From: Deltaproteobacteria bacterium
Lineage (GTDB): Bacteria > Desulfobacterota > Binatia > UTPRO1
Length of the DNA stretch: 41,229 nt
NCBI GenBank assembly: GCA_016200545.1
Contig: JACQEO010000015.1
Coordinates: 1 to 41,229 of the forward strand
Reading direction: 5' to 3'
Part shown: positions 1 through 8,026 of the stretch, one piece after another
Position numbering within the stretch: position 1 is the stretch's first letter
How the letters are laid out: the number at the start of each line of letters is the position of its first letter
Position numbers and translations under genes: made by a program
Notes under the pieces: model-generated
What the model saw: the letters and a program-made list of their open reading frames with translations, nothing else
Told to the model about the DNA's origin: nothing
Databases searched by the model: none

Positions 1-339
1 GTTCCGGCTGGCGGGTTCGTTGACGTGTGGTGGAAGTACACTCCGACCAACCCCGGGGTCGTTCAAGGGATCAAGATCGACGCGAACAATCAAGCGTTCA
101 ACGGTCCCACGATCACGCTTGACGGCGCGCTGCCACGAACCGACAATCCGTACAGTTATACAAACTTGGCCCAAGGGTCGCATACGGTCGCGACGACGGT
201 GCCGAGCGGCTTGAGCGCGAGCCACGCTATTTGCGTCAACTGCACGAACAGCCCAGGCTCGACATTCACTCCGGGTAGCAGCGTGAGTGTATCGGTTCCT
301 GCTGGCGGCTTCGTCGACGTCTGGTGGAAGTACCAGTGA
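1..339 (+). CDS. C-terminal end of a secreted repeat-domain protein (5' end outside window)
   Basis: The reading frame is open from base 1, so this is the tail of a longer protein. The motif VPAGGFVDVWWKY occurs twice, at bases 1-39 and 295-333, exactly 294 bases (98 residues) apart, and the second copy is followed by Gln and the stop. Between them is one complete repeat unit with a Cys pair (ICVNC) and many Ser/Thr/Gly residues, which fits an extracellular beta-sandwich module. I do not recognise the family with certainty. Each repeat ends with an aromatic WWKY strand. The stop codon overlaps a possible GTG start of the next ORF. The function is probably surface or extracellular; no catalytic motif is visible in the part present. 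Confidence 0.7.
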   Translation, partial: VPAGGFVDVWWKYTPTNPGVVQGIKIDANNQAFNGPTITLDGALPRTDNPYSYTNLAQGSHTVATTVPSGLSASHAICVNCTNSPGSTFTPGSSVSVSVPAGGFVDVWWKYQ

Positions 340-359
340 ACAGAACAGACCAGGTCGAG

Positions 360-932
360 ATGATATCCGAAGATCGGCTGAGCCGACCCCAGGCGAATAG
401 GCCACTTGTGCGATGGGCTCGTCCATCGATGTTGCTTGCGCTGCTGCTCCTTGTGACGTCGGGCGGCTGTGGTGACGGTCACCGCAGCGCCCGCAATAGG
501 ATCCAATGTTGCCCGGTGTGCGGTGACGGAGTGTGCAGTGGCGACGAGAATGCATGCAACTGCCCCGTGGACTGCGGTGCCGGGCAAGCGTGTAGCGAGA
601 TCGTACCAGTATGCGGCGACGGGATCTGCGAGAGCGGCAATGTAAATGGCGAACGCCACGAAAGCTGTGCGAGCGACTGTTCGCTCGAATGTACCGTGTG
701 TCAGACGGACGCGCAGATCTATTTCAAGGGTACGAGGTTTCCCGAAGGTGGTAAGTGTCCGCAGGATACTACATCAGCACGTCGAGTAGGACAGTTGATC
801 ATCTGCAGTAGCTGCGAGTCGTCAGCGGAGTGTACGGAGCAGCTGAAGCCAGCGTGTCTCAGTCACTGCGTCCGTGATTGCACCCTTGATACGGGTGAAT
901 GCTGCCCGGTCCGGGAATGCTCGCTCGATTGA
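360..932 (+). CDS. Cysteine-rich putative lipoprotein
   Basis: From the ATG at 360 the product is about 190 residues. It has a basic stretch, a hydrophobic segment (MLLALLLLVTSGGC) and a Cys that could be lipidated, although the lipobox is not canonical. The mature part holds many Cys residues, with two copies of a CGDGxC...CPxDC/CASDC pattern like the disulfide-rich repeats common in myxobacterial secreted proteins. The start is uncertain: the frame is open to an ATG at 324 and a GTG at 336 that overlaps the preceding stop, and GTG 408 would give a compact signal peptide. Function unknown; probably anchored outside the cytoplasm. Confidence 0.6.
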   Translation: MISEDRLSRPQANRPLVRWARPSMLLALLLLVTSGGCGDGHRSARNRIQCCPVCGDGVCSGDENACNCPVDCGAGQACSEIVPVCGDGICESGNVNGERHESCASDCSLECTVCQTDAQIYFKGTRFPEGGKCPQDTTSARRVGQLIICSSCESSAECTEQLKPACLSHCVRDCTLDTGECCPVRECSLD

Positions 933-1001
933 GCGTCCTCGGCTTCCAGCGTCTCGGCTCTGAGGCGGCAGGTTCGACGCCCAGACGGTTGCGGGTTTCG
1001 C

Positions 1002-1211
1002 GTGTCCGACGCGGGTGACCGGCCACGGTTCCGCGTGCGCTGTCGGGATTGCGGTCGGACCGTGTTTTCCAGCGTACTACACATTGGCGACGCGGAGTCC
1101 CGCGGCCTACGTGAGCATCTGGCGACCTGTCGTCCCGATCTCTCACCCGGCGACCTCGGCGCCGGCATGCGTGGGGTACTCGGGCATTTCGATGTGCAAC
1201 TGTCTGATTGA
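1002..1211 (+). CDS. Small putative zinc-binding protein
   Basis: This 69-residue ORF starts with GTG and contains CRDCG near residue 15 and HLATC near residue 40, a C-x2-C...H-x3-C arrangement typical of a single zinc site. The rest reads like a small folded domain (alternating hydrophobics, LGHFDVQLSD at the end). I have an impression of similar short proteins in other GC-rich bacteria but cannot name a family. No strong ribosome binding site is visible. It lies in a 406-base gap between larger genes; the remainder of that gap (933-1001 and 1212-1338) shows nothing I can identify. It could be a chance ORF. Confidence 0.4.
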   Translation: MSDAGDRPRFRVRCRDCGRTVFSSVLHIGDAESRGLREHLATCRPDLSPGDLGAGMRGVLGHFDVQLSD

Positions 1212-1338
1212 AGGGCGCGGTGCGGACCGGTCTCTCGCACGGCCCGCGAGGGCAGCTGTTCGTGCCCGCAACTCGCTATAGGCATCACGCGGGTCCTGAG
1301 TCATCGACGACGCGAGCAGTGGCTGGTACTGGAGGGAG

Positions 1339-3050
1339 GTGAGCGCGCACTTCTACTCACGAGGGGGTCTAGTCCTCGTGCTCATGGGGTTCATCGCGCT
1401 GTCGCTGACGTACGACCTCATCAGCCCTCCCTTTGAGAACCCGGACGAGATCAACCATGCCGAATACGCGGCATTCATTGCTGAGCATGGACGTCTTCCG
1501 CATCTGCTGACCGACTGCGTTCGGCTTTCATTCCATCCTCCTCTGTATCACGCGCTCATGGCTCCGATCGCGTGGGCGACACACGTGGACACCGAAGACG
1601 TGATGGTCAATCATCGACTTAATCCAGACTACCAGTCCTCGCACGTCATTCTTCTTCACGATGATCCCGAGGAGACGTTTCCATACTCGGGCCGGTCGCG
1701 GTTCGTTCACATAGCGCGTGCGATGACGGTATTGCTCGGCGCGGTCGTGTTGATCTACACACACAAGCTGGTGCATTTGCTGACGAGCGATGCGGGCGCC
1801 GCACTCGTTGCGACCGTGACCGTCGCTGCGATTCCGCAATTGCAGTACATCTCGGCATCGGTCAATCACGATGCGATGGCTGCCGCCCTCGCGGCCGCGT
1901 TCATCTACTACGCCGTCCTTCTAGTGCACGCGCCCTCGCTGCTCCTGGGAGTGCTCGCCGGCGCCGTGCTAGGCGCAGCACTGCTCGTCAAGTCATCTCT
2001 CCTAGTACTCTCTCCGTTGCCGTTTGCCCTGTGGCTCATTCACACGAATAGGCAGCACGCGCGTGTCGCGCCAGTAGTGATCACTTCCTACGCGGTTGCG
2101 GTCACAATCGCAGGTTGGTGGTATGTGAGCAAGCAGTGCAGTGGGGTGACCTGTTTCCGATTGTGCGTATCAGCCAAAGCACGTGGGTTGGCTACAACTT
2201 AGTCCGCAGGTCGCCAATGCAACCAGCCGAGCTAGTGCCCATGGCGAAACAACTGTTCCAATCATTCTGGTTTCTTGCAGGTCTGATGAACATACCGGCG
2301 CATCCACTGCAATATGCGTGCTGGATAGTCGTGTCGGCTATCGGTCTGGTCGGACTGGTTCGCATGTGTACTACCCGTGTGGAGGCGGTGCTCGCGCTCA
2401 CGTTGGTGGCAAATATCATGGCCGTCATCAACTACAATCGCTACATATATTCGGTACAAGGGCGGTATCTATACATTGGTCTGCCGATCTTCGGACTCGC
2501 GGTGGCGCGTGGCATCGCGGTGCTAGCGCCCCCGGGTGTACGCACTCGAGTCTGCGCGGGGTTGACTACAGCCCTGGTAGTCGCCGCCGTAGGATGCGTC
2601 GGCGAGTTCGATTCCGTGTACGCTGGCATAAGGCCTGGCATGTCCCTCACTCACGGGACCACGCCTCAGTTGTACTGCGGCAACGAATATTCTCAAGTGA
2701 TGGCATCGCGTGGTGGTATGCTCCGTGGAATCCGGATGTACGGACGGCGAGTTGGAGAGGGCACGTTCGAGCTTGAGTTACGGATCGATACATTCGGCAA
2801 CGAAGCCCAGACCAGGGCGGCGTCTCTATCGAGCACTTCTCTAAGGAAGGAGGACGCGCCGCTGGAGTTTCGGTTTGATGCATTGAGTGTGTCGCCGGGC
2901 GAGCAATACCGAGTGACGCTGCGTGCGCCAGACGCGACGCCAGTCGGTCGTGCTGCGCTCGTCTACGCGCGAACCGTGAAGGTTGAGCCGTTTCAGTTTG
3001 ACGGGAAGCCCATCCATGGCGAGTTGGATAGTCAGGAGATCATCGAGTAG
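1339..3050 (+). pseudogene. DUF2142-like GT-C membrane glycosyltransferase, frameshifted
   Basis: Two overlapping ORFs (1339-2202 and 2115-3050, in different frames) together read as one polytopic membrane protein. The first begins with a TM helix followed by the acidic loop motif PPFENPDEINHAEY, the usual first-loop signature of DUF2142/GT-C enzymes that use lipid-linked sugar donors, then several hydrophobic helices. The frame breaks after WWYVS. Adding one base after position 2132 would read WWYVSNAVQWGDLF, matching the WYVxN...GD pattern expected there. The second half carries more TM helices, YSVQGRYLY (typical of the last cytoplasmic loops) and a soluble beta-rich tail. The start is GTG with GGAGGG directly before it; ATG 1384 is an alternative. 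The break is either a true pseudogene or a sequencing error. Confidence 0.7.
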
Positions 3051-3074
3051 AAACCGAATCTAGCGAACGTTGCC

Positions 3075-3545
3075 GTGTACTTCTTTTTGTGTACTGCGGC
3101 AAGATGTGGAGATGACCAAACCAAGCGTGGCGGCTTCACAGCGAGCGTTACGCTCATCAATGGACAAGGCGAGGAAGCGCGCACGTTCGCGGTCGGAGAG
3201 CCAGTGACGTTCGTCGTCGCCGTGCGTAACGACACTGACCAGGCTCAGACCATCAGAGCCGAAGGGCCGCCGGAGACGTTCCAAGTGGTTCGGTCCGACG
3301 CGGGCAAGCTGCTGTGGGACAGCAGCGTCGGTAGCGGGATTAGTGGCAGCGCTGCTCTGATGCCACCCGGTTCGACCGCGCGCTTCATCGACGTATGGCC
3401 GCAAACGGACAACGACGGGAGCTCCGTGGGGCACGGTTCATTCAAGGTGCACGCGCTATTGAGGGTGGAGACGTGCACCAACCCGTGCGGAAAGGAGCGG
3501 CATGAGTTCGCCGAGGAGCGGTCAGCTCGGTTTGTGATCGAGTGA
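3075..3545 (+). CDS. BsuPI-like (intracellular proteinase inhibitor fold) domain protein
   Basis: The product has 156 residues. It matches the layout of the BsuPI family (PF12690): a strand pair with VTFVVAVRNDTDQ, a middle segment FQVVRSDAGKLLWDSS resembling the family's F.V.D..G...W.S core, then MPPGSTARFIDVW and a closing strand (GSFKVHALLRV). These are small Ig-like domains, named for a Bacillus protease inhibitor but of unclear role in most bacteria. A short hydrophobic N-terminus (MYFFLCTAARC) could be a weak export signal. It starts with GTG only 24 bases after the disrupted glycosyltransferase and may have been co-transcribed with it. Confidence 0.55.
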   Translation: MYFFLCTAARCGDDQTKRGGFTASVTLINGQGEEARTFAVGEPVTFVVAVRNDTDQAQTIRAEGPPETFQVVRSDAGKLLWDSSVGSGISGSAALMPPGSTARFIDVWPQTDNDGSSVGHGSFKVHALLRVETCTNPCGKERHEFAEERSARFVIE

Positions 3546-3572
3546 GGCTCCCGATGCCTAGGCCTCCTGCGC

Positions 3573-3887
3573 ATGTTCGCGGCGTCGCTACGTTCAGCCG
3601 ATCGCCTTTCCGACACGCTGCTCGAGCGCAACCCGTCGCTTGCGGACAAGGTCCCTTACGATTGGGATGCCATTGAGCTCGCTCTCGAAGAGGGCATCAG
3701 TCGAACGGGTTCGCGGACTCGCGGGATCGGCCTGTTCGGAGTAGGTGAAGACCTGAGGAAGCCGGGTCGTCAGTTGATCATTCACTCTGGCATCGGGATG
3801 CTGCAGATCAACGAGGCGACCCAGACCGATCCACAACGAACGACGCTGTTCCCAGGAACTCTCGTGTCAGCGTCCATCGCCGCATGA
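3573..3887 (+). pseudogene. N-terminally truncated HATPase (GHKL) remnant
   Basis: The 104-residue ORF looks like the C-terminal half of a GHKL ATPase: RGIGLFGVGED (the G-box region), GRQLIIHSGIGML and the closing FPGTLVSASIA strand, comparable to the ...GG.L.I.SG...PGT.V.I end of anti-sigma/histidine-kinase ATP-binding domains. The N-box with its Asn/Asp and the first glycine box are absent, and an in-frame TGA at 3543-3545 limits any upstream extension. It therefore cannot form a complete nucleotide site. Its stop overlaps the start of the following STAS-like gene (ATGA), as expected for an original ATPase/DUF4325 operon. I infer a 5' deletion. Confidence 0.5.
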
Positions 3888-4258
3888 CCGACCGGAATAT
3901 GGCGACAATAAAAATCTACGATCTCCTCCGCAAGCGCGCTCTCGTGACACGGGAATCGGCCAGAGCAATCAAGGATTTGCTCGTGGCTCCTTTGGATCCG
4001 AACGGTGGTGCGCTTGCGCTAGACTTCTCGGGTATTGAAGCTGTCACGCCGTCGTTCGTCGACGAGATCATCACGGTCCTCGGGGAAGCTGCCAGCGTCG
4101 GTCGCAAGGGTTTGCGCGTCGTATTCCTCAATCCGCCCACCCGGTTGTCGGGAAAGTTCTTGGCGATAGCGAGGAGGCACGGTCTCCACATGGTCGAGTC
4201 TCTCCCCGGAACCTGGACGATAACGAAGGACGCCCCTGCGGCGGAGACACTACCGTAA
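3884..4258 (+). CDS. STAS-like DUF4325 protein
   Basis: The product has 124 residues. KIYDLLRKRALVTRESARAIKDLL followed by GALALDFSGIEAVTPSFVDEIITVLG matches the STAS-like DUF4325 family, in which an alpha/beta domain resembles anti-anti-sigma factors. Such proteins usually sit directly downstream of a GHKL ATPase, and that partner is present here only as the truncated remnant with which this gene shares an ATGA overlap. A second ATG at 3899 gives a slightly shorter product. The gene itself appears intact. A short GTGGC-ATT-GCCAC inverted repeat follows a few bases after the stop. Bases 4259-4435 hold no gene I can support. Confidence 0.6.
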   Translation: MTDRNMATIKIYDLLRKRALVTRESARAIKDLLVAPLDPNGGALALDFSGIEAVTPSFVDEIITVLGEAASVGRKGLRVVFLNPPTRLSGKFLAIARRHGLHMVESLPGTWTITKDAPAAETLP

Positions 4259-4435
4259 GTGGCATTGCCACGCAGTCACAGCAAAGCGCGAAGTCCAAGA
4301 AGCGCTGCTACAGCACCCAGGAGCGGGAGAACGCTGATTTGTCCGAACGGGCTGCGGCTGTAGTCCCGCCCTCTTGGTAGCGAACGCTGGGGACTTGGCT
4401 CTTCACGTTTGTAAAAGCAATTTCGGACGGACGCC

Positions 4436-5152
4436 CTACTCTCGCTCGATGAATCCTCGGAACAAATGTTCCATCTCGGCGAGGCTGTCCTCCAAGTACA
4501 TGGGTACCATGCCGCCCTGCGTGGACAGGATGGTCAAGGCGTTCACGTTCGCATCCTCGGTCGACGCATGCCGGAGCCGTTCCGTCATCCCCTCGTTCAC
4601 TTTGGCGACCTCTCGATAGATGTCGGTCAGATGATTGAGCTCCCAGTCCGGCGTCTTGCCCTTGCGCATCCGAAAATACTGGGCCACCAGATACATGGCC
4701 ACGGCTCGGTAGATCGTCTCGTCCATGGATGCAAACGGCAAATGGAACCGCACCATCGGGCGCAACTGGTCCATCACCGGGCAGTTGCTCGTCACCATGT
4801 AGATGCCGATGATCGAACTGAGCCCTTTTTGGAGCGTTGTCTTTTTCTCATACACCCGCTCTGCGGTCTCGACCTCGACCGTGGTGTTCTCAAACGACAC
4901 CGCATCTCGAAAGGTCTCCACGACGGCTGCTAGGTTCACCGCGACCGGGCAATGCTCTACTTCATCGCCGAGTGGGCAGTTCGCGCACTGAAAATATTTC
5001 AGCTTGGTCCACGCAGGCCTCGGCACGTCCTCCGCCGGCGCGGATGCCAGGGTGTCGGCATCGAGGCGCACTTCGAAAGCTCTCTCCGTCCCGTCGGGGA
5101 GTCGGAACGTGTAGGAGAAACGAATGATCTCGGCGCGACCGGAATGCGGCAT
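4436..5152 (-). CDS. Conserved protein, probably DUF6901 family
   Basis: The product has 238 residues, starting at the ATG at 5152; the open frame continues upstream, but that part is the shadow of the neighbouring gene. The N-terminus is a beta-hairpin (IRFSYTFRLPDGTERAFEV). It is followed by a Cys cluster (YFQCANCPLGDEVEHCPVAVN) and a helical part with GLSSIIGIYMVTSNCPVMDQLRPMVRFHLPFAS. This matches my memory of the DUF6901 family, of unknown function. The Cys/His pattern C-x2-C...HC suggests a metal or redox site. It lies 26 bases downstream of the beta-helix protein gene on the same strand but has lower GC. It is soluble, with no signal peptide. Confidence 0.65.
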   Translation of the reverse strand: MPHSGRAEIIRFSYTFRLPDGTERAFEVRLDADTLASAPAEDVPRPAWTKLKYFQCANCPLGDEVEHCPVAVNLAAVVETFRDAVSFENTTVEVETAERVYEKKTTLQKGLSSIIGIYMVTSNCPVMDQLRPMVRFHLPFASMDETIYRAVAMYLVAQYFRMRKGKTPDWELNHLTDIYREVAKVNEGMTERLRHASTEDANVNALTILSTQGGMVPMYLEDSLAEMEHLFRGFIERE

Positions 5153-5178
5153 GGCCCTTTTTCCGACCACGTGGTCGT

Positions 5179-7134
5179 CTAGCGGCAGGCCAGTTTCGCC
5201 GGGGTGCCCTGGCAGCGAGGACGCGGGGCCCCGGGTGGGTTCCACGCCAGGCTCGCGCACTCGGCGGCGCTGCCGAGGACGACGGTGCTGCGGACGGCGG
5301 AGACGTCGGGGAGGACGAGCGCGCTCGCGCTCTTGCCGGTGATCGACCAGCTGAGAAGGCCGTCGGTGCGCGCCGGGCGGTTCTTCACCACGACCTTGGT
5401 GACCCCGCCATGAGTACCGGCACGATCGCGATAGGTCCACGTCGTGCCGGCGCGGTTCAATGACCAGCCGACGTAGTTCACGATCGCGCCGCCCGGAATC
5501 GTGACGTCGAGGCCGCCGGCACCGGCGATCGCGTCGACGACCACCCGCACGCCGTTCGCGACCGGGTCGACGCCCTGCCACGGCTTCGGCACGACGGCCT
5601 GACCGCTGGTGCGCAACGCGAACGGCATCGCGCGTAACCCGAGCCCCGGTTTTGCGATCGTGATGCCGCTCGCGCATGCCGGGGCGTTGACACACGCGCA
5701 CGCGTTGCACGCCTCGCCCGGCGCGCAGTCGCCGTCGACCTCGCACTGCTCGTTGCCGCAGACGAGGGCGTCGCCGCAGACGAGCGCGTTGGCGATGCAG
5801 GTGCAGCCCGAGCAATGGGTGCACGGATCGCCGCAGGTGAGGCCGGGCTCACCGCATTGCTCGCCCGAATCGATGCTGCCGTCTCCGCAATGGTCGAGCT
5901 GGCGCTCGTAGGCGCCGAGGTCGACGCCGGCGCCGACCGGCCGCGGCGCATCCTCGAGATCGTTCGCCGGCGCGCTCGCCGCGGTACCGGCGTCGATCGC
6001 GGGGCTCGTCGGCGAGAGATGAAAGTCGCTCCCCGGCGTCACGAAGAGGTCCGCGGGCGTCGCCAGGAAGGAATGCGCGTCGTAGCCGAGCGCTTGCCAT
6101 GCGGCGAGGCTGATCACCGTATCGCCGGCGTCGATGCTGAAGCGACTCATGACACTGTTGTAATCGCTCACGAAGCCGGTGCGGCTCGAGTCGTCGATCG
6201 TGATTACGCCGCGGAAGGGGTGGAAGTCGTACAGGATGTTGTTCAGCACGTGGTTGCCGGTCGAGCCGTTGTTGATGTTGACGCACCAGCGTCCGTCGGC
6301 GGCGTTCACGATGGTGTTGTTCACGACGAGGTTGTTGGTCGAGCCGGTGGCGCCGTCGATCATGTAGAGGCTGATGCCGCTCGCGTGGTTGTCGTAGAGG
6401 AGGTTGTTCTGGACCACGCTGTCGGTCACGCCGTCCATGTTGATTCCGGAGCCGCCGCCGACGCCGTTGCCGTAGATCACGTTACGCTCGACGAGTGCGT
6501 TCGAGATGATGCCGTCTTCGCCCTGGCTGAGATCGCCGTTCATGTGGATGCCATTGGCGTGGTTGTCGTGGACGACGTTGCCGCGGATGATCGGCCGGTC
6601 ACCGCTGTTCGACACGTAGATGCCGTGCTCGGCGACGGAGTCGTGCGCCTCGTTGTCCTCGATCGTGAAGTCGTAGGCGTGCCCGCTGAAGATGCCCCAG
6701 CGGCCGTTGTGGCCGGTGTGGCAATTGCGGACGGTGACGAACGACGCGACCGCGACGCGGATGCCGGCGCGCGTGCGGTCGTTGACGATGAAGCCGTCGA
6801 TGACGACGTGGTCGGCGCCCTCGACGTTGATGCCGTCGGGCGTCATGCCGTTGTCGGCGGTGATCTGCACGGCGGCGCCGTCGGCAACGAAGGTGATCGG
6901 CTGCGCCGTGGTGCCGGAGCGGTCGAGGTAGAATTCTTGGTAGCTGCCGTCCTGCACGTGCACGACGTCGCCGGGATTGACCACGCTCGCGGCGTGGCCG
7001 AGGGTCGCCCACGCACTTGCGAGCGAGAGGCCGTCCGCGGCGTCGGTGCCGCCGTTCTTCACGAAGTAGTCGGCGGCGGGGGTGGGTGCCGCCATCGCGA
7101 GCAGCAGCGCCAGCGATGCGAGCACGATGCGCAT
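5179..7134 (-). CDS. Secreted right-handed parallel beta-helix protein with Cys-rich and C-terminal domains
   Basis: The product has 651 residues. It begins with a clear Sec signal peptide (MRIVLASLALLLAMAAPTPAA). Residues of about 25-400 are a right-handed parallel beta-helix (PbH1/NosD-like), with many short repeats such as IIRGNVVHDNHANGIHMNG and VVQNNLLYDNHASGISLY. DLGAYERQ is the usual end of this domain in bacterial choice-of-anchor proteins. About 420-500 is a Cys-rich linker (CGDGSIDSGEQCGEPG and similar). The last ~150 residues form a beta-rich domain of unknown function. Such proteins are extracellular, often polysaccharide-binding or lyase-like; I see no definite catalytic residues. 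Confidence 0.8.
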   Translation of the reverse strand: MRIVLASLALLLAMAAPTPAADYFVKNGGTDAADGLSLASAWATLGHAASVVNPGDVVHVQDGSYQEFYLDRSGTTAQPITFVADGAAVQITADNGMTPDGINVEGADHVVIDGFIVNDRTRAGIRVAVASFVTVRNCHTGHNGRWGIFSGHAYDFTIEDNEAHDSVAEHGIYVSNSGDRPIIRGNVVHDNHANGIHMNGDLSQGEDGIISNALVERNVIYGNGVGGGSGINMDGVTDSVVQNNLLYDNHASGISLYMIDGATGSTNNLVVNNTIVNAADGRWCVNINNGSTGNHVLNNILYDFHPFRGVITIDDSSRTGFVSDYNSVMSRFSIDAGDTVISLAAWQALGYDAHSFLATPADLFVTPGSDFHLSPTSPAIDAGTAASAPANDLEDAPRPVGAGVDLGAYERQLDHCGDGSIDSGEQCGEPGLTCGDPCTHCSGCTCIANALVCGDALVCGNEQCEVDGDCAPGEACNACACVNAPACASGITIAKPGLGLRAMPFALRTSGQAVVPKPWQGVDPVANGVRVVVDAIAGAGGLDVTIPGGAIVNYVGWSLNRAGTTWTYRDRAGTHGGVTKVVVKNRPARTDGLLSWSITGKSASALVLPDVSAVRSTVVLGSAAECASLAWNPPGAPRPRCQGTPAKLACR

Positions 7135-7230
7135 CGATGGAAGGCTAGTAGCGCGTGCGCGACACCGTCAAGAGAATTTCGCGCCGGTCGCATGTCTTAG
7201 TCCCCGCCGTGTCACCTCGCGCGGCGCGCG

Positions 7231-8010
7231 TCAGCGCCCCTTCCACTGCGGCTTACGCTTCTGCGTGAATGCCACCACGCCCTCCATCATGTCTTCCGAT
7301 TGGAAGAGTGCGCCGATCAACGGATACGAGCGGCCGATGGCGTCGGCGAGCGGCAGGCCGAGACCGTCCATCGCCGCCTGCTTGGTCGCGCGCACCGAGG
7401 TCGGCGAGCACTCGAGGATGGTCGCGGCCCAGCGCGCCGCGGCGCTCGCGAGCTCGGCGGCGGGCACGACCTCGTTCACCAGGCCGACGGCATGCGCTTC
7501 GGCGGCGCTGATCTGCTTGCCGGTGAGCAGCATCCCCATCGCGAGCTTCAGCGGGATCTGGCGCGGCAGCCGATGCACGCCGCCGGCGAGGGCGGCGAGG
7601 CCGACGCGCGGCTCGGGAAGTCCGAAGCGCGCATGCTCCGCGGCGACGATGAGATCGCATGCGAGCGCCAGCTCGAAACCGCCGCCGAGCGCGAAGCCGT
7701 TCACCGCCGCGATCGTCGGCTTGGGGAGGTCGAAGCGCGCGGTGATGCCGCCGAAGCCGCCGCTGCCGAGCGTGATGCCCTTGGTGCCGTGCTGCGCCGT
7801 GTACTTGAGGTCGTTGCCGGCCGAGAACGCCTTCGCGCCGGCGCCGGTCAATACCGCCACCCAACAGTCGGGATCGGCGGCGAAATCGTCCCAGGCGGCC
7901 GAGAGCTCGAGATTCGCCGGCGGATGCAGCGCATTCATCACGTCGGGACGATTCATGGTGATCCACGCGACGCGATCTTTTTTTTCGTAGGTGATGAACT
8001 CGTAGGCCAT
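7231..8010 (-). CDS. Enoyl-CoA hydratase/isomerase (crotonase) family protein
   Basis: The product has 259 residues, the normal length for a crotonase. The oxyanion-hole segments are AFSAGNDL (around residue 64) and FALGGGFEL (around 110). Both acidic residues used by enoyl-CoA hydratases are present: Glu113 in GGGFELALACD and Glu133 in FGLPEPRVGL. A 2-trans-enoyl-CoA hydratase or isomerase acting in fatty acid or aromatic acid degradation is likely; the exact substrate cannot be read from the sequence. It lies 16 bases after the FabF gene on the same strand, so the two are probably co-transcribed. An AGGAGACC-like ribosome site precedes the ATG. Confidence 0.85.
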   Translation of the reverse strand: MAYEFITYEKKDRVAWITMNRPDVMNALHPPANLELSAAWDDFAADPDCWVAVLTGAGAKAFSAGNDLKYTAQHGTKGITLGSGGFGGITARFDLPKPTIAAVNGFALGGGFELALACDLIVAAEHARFGLPEPRVGLAALAGGVHRLPRQIPLKLAMGMLLTGKQISAAEAHAVGLVNEVVPAAELASAAARWAATILECSPTSVRATKQAAMDGLGLPLADAIGRSYPLIGALFQSEDMMEGVVAFTQKRKPQWKGR

Positions 8011-8026
8011 CGAGGTCTCCTACCGC

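Noticed and set aside
4260..4280. Short GTGGC-ATT-GCCAC hairpin after the STAS-like gene as a terminator
   Set aside because: Five-base stem with three-base loop and no T-run; too weak to call.
5815..7200. 461-codon open frame on the plus strand
   Set aside because: Antisense of the beta-helix gene; low-complexity Val/Asp/Ala composition.
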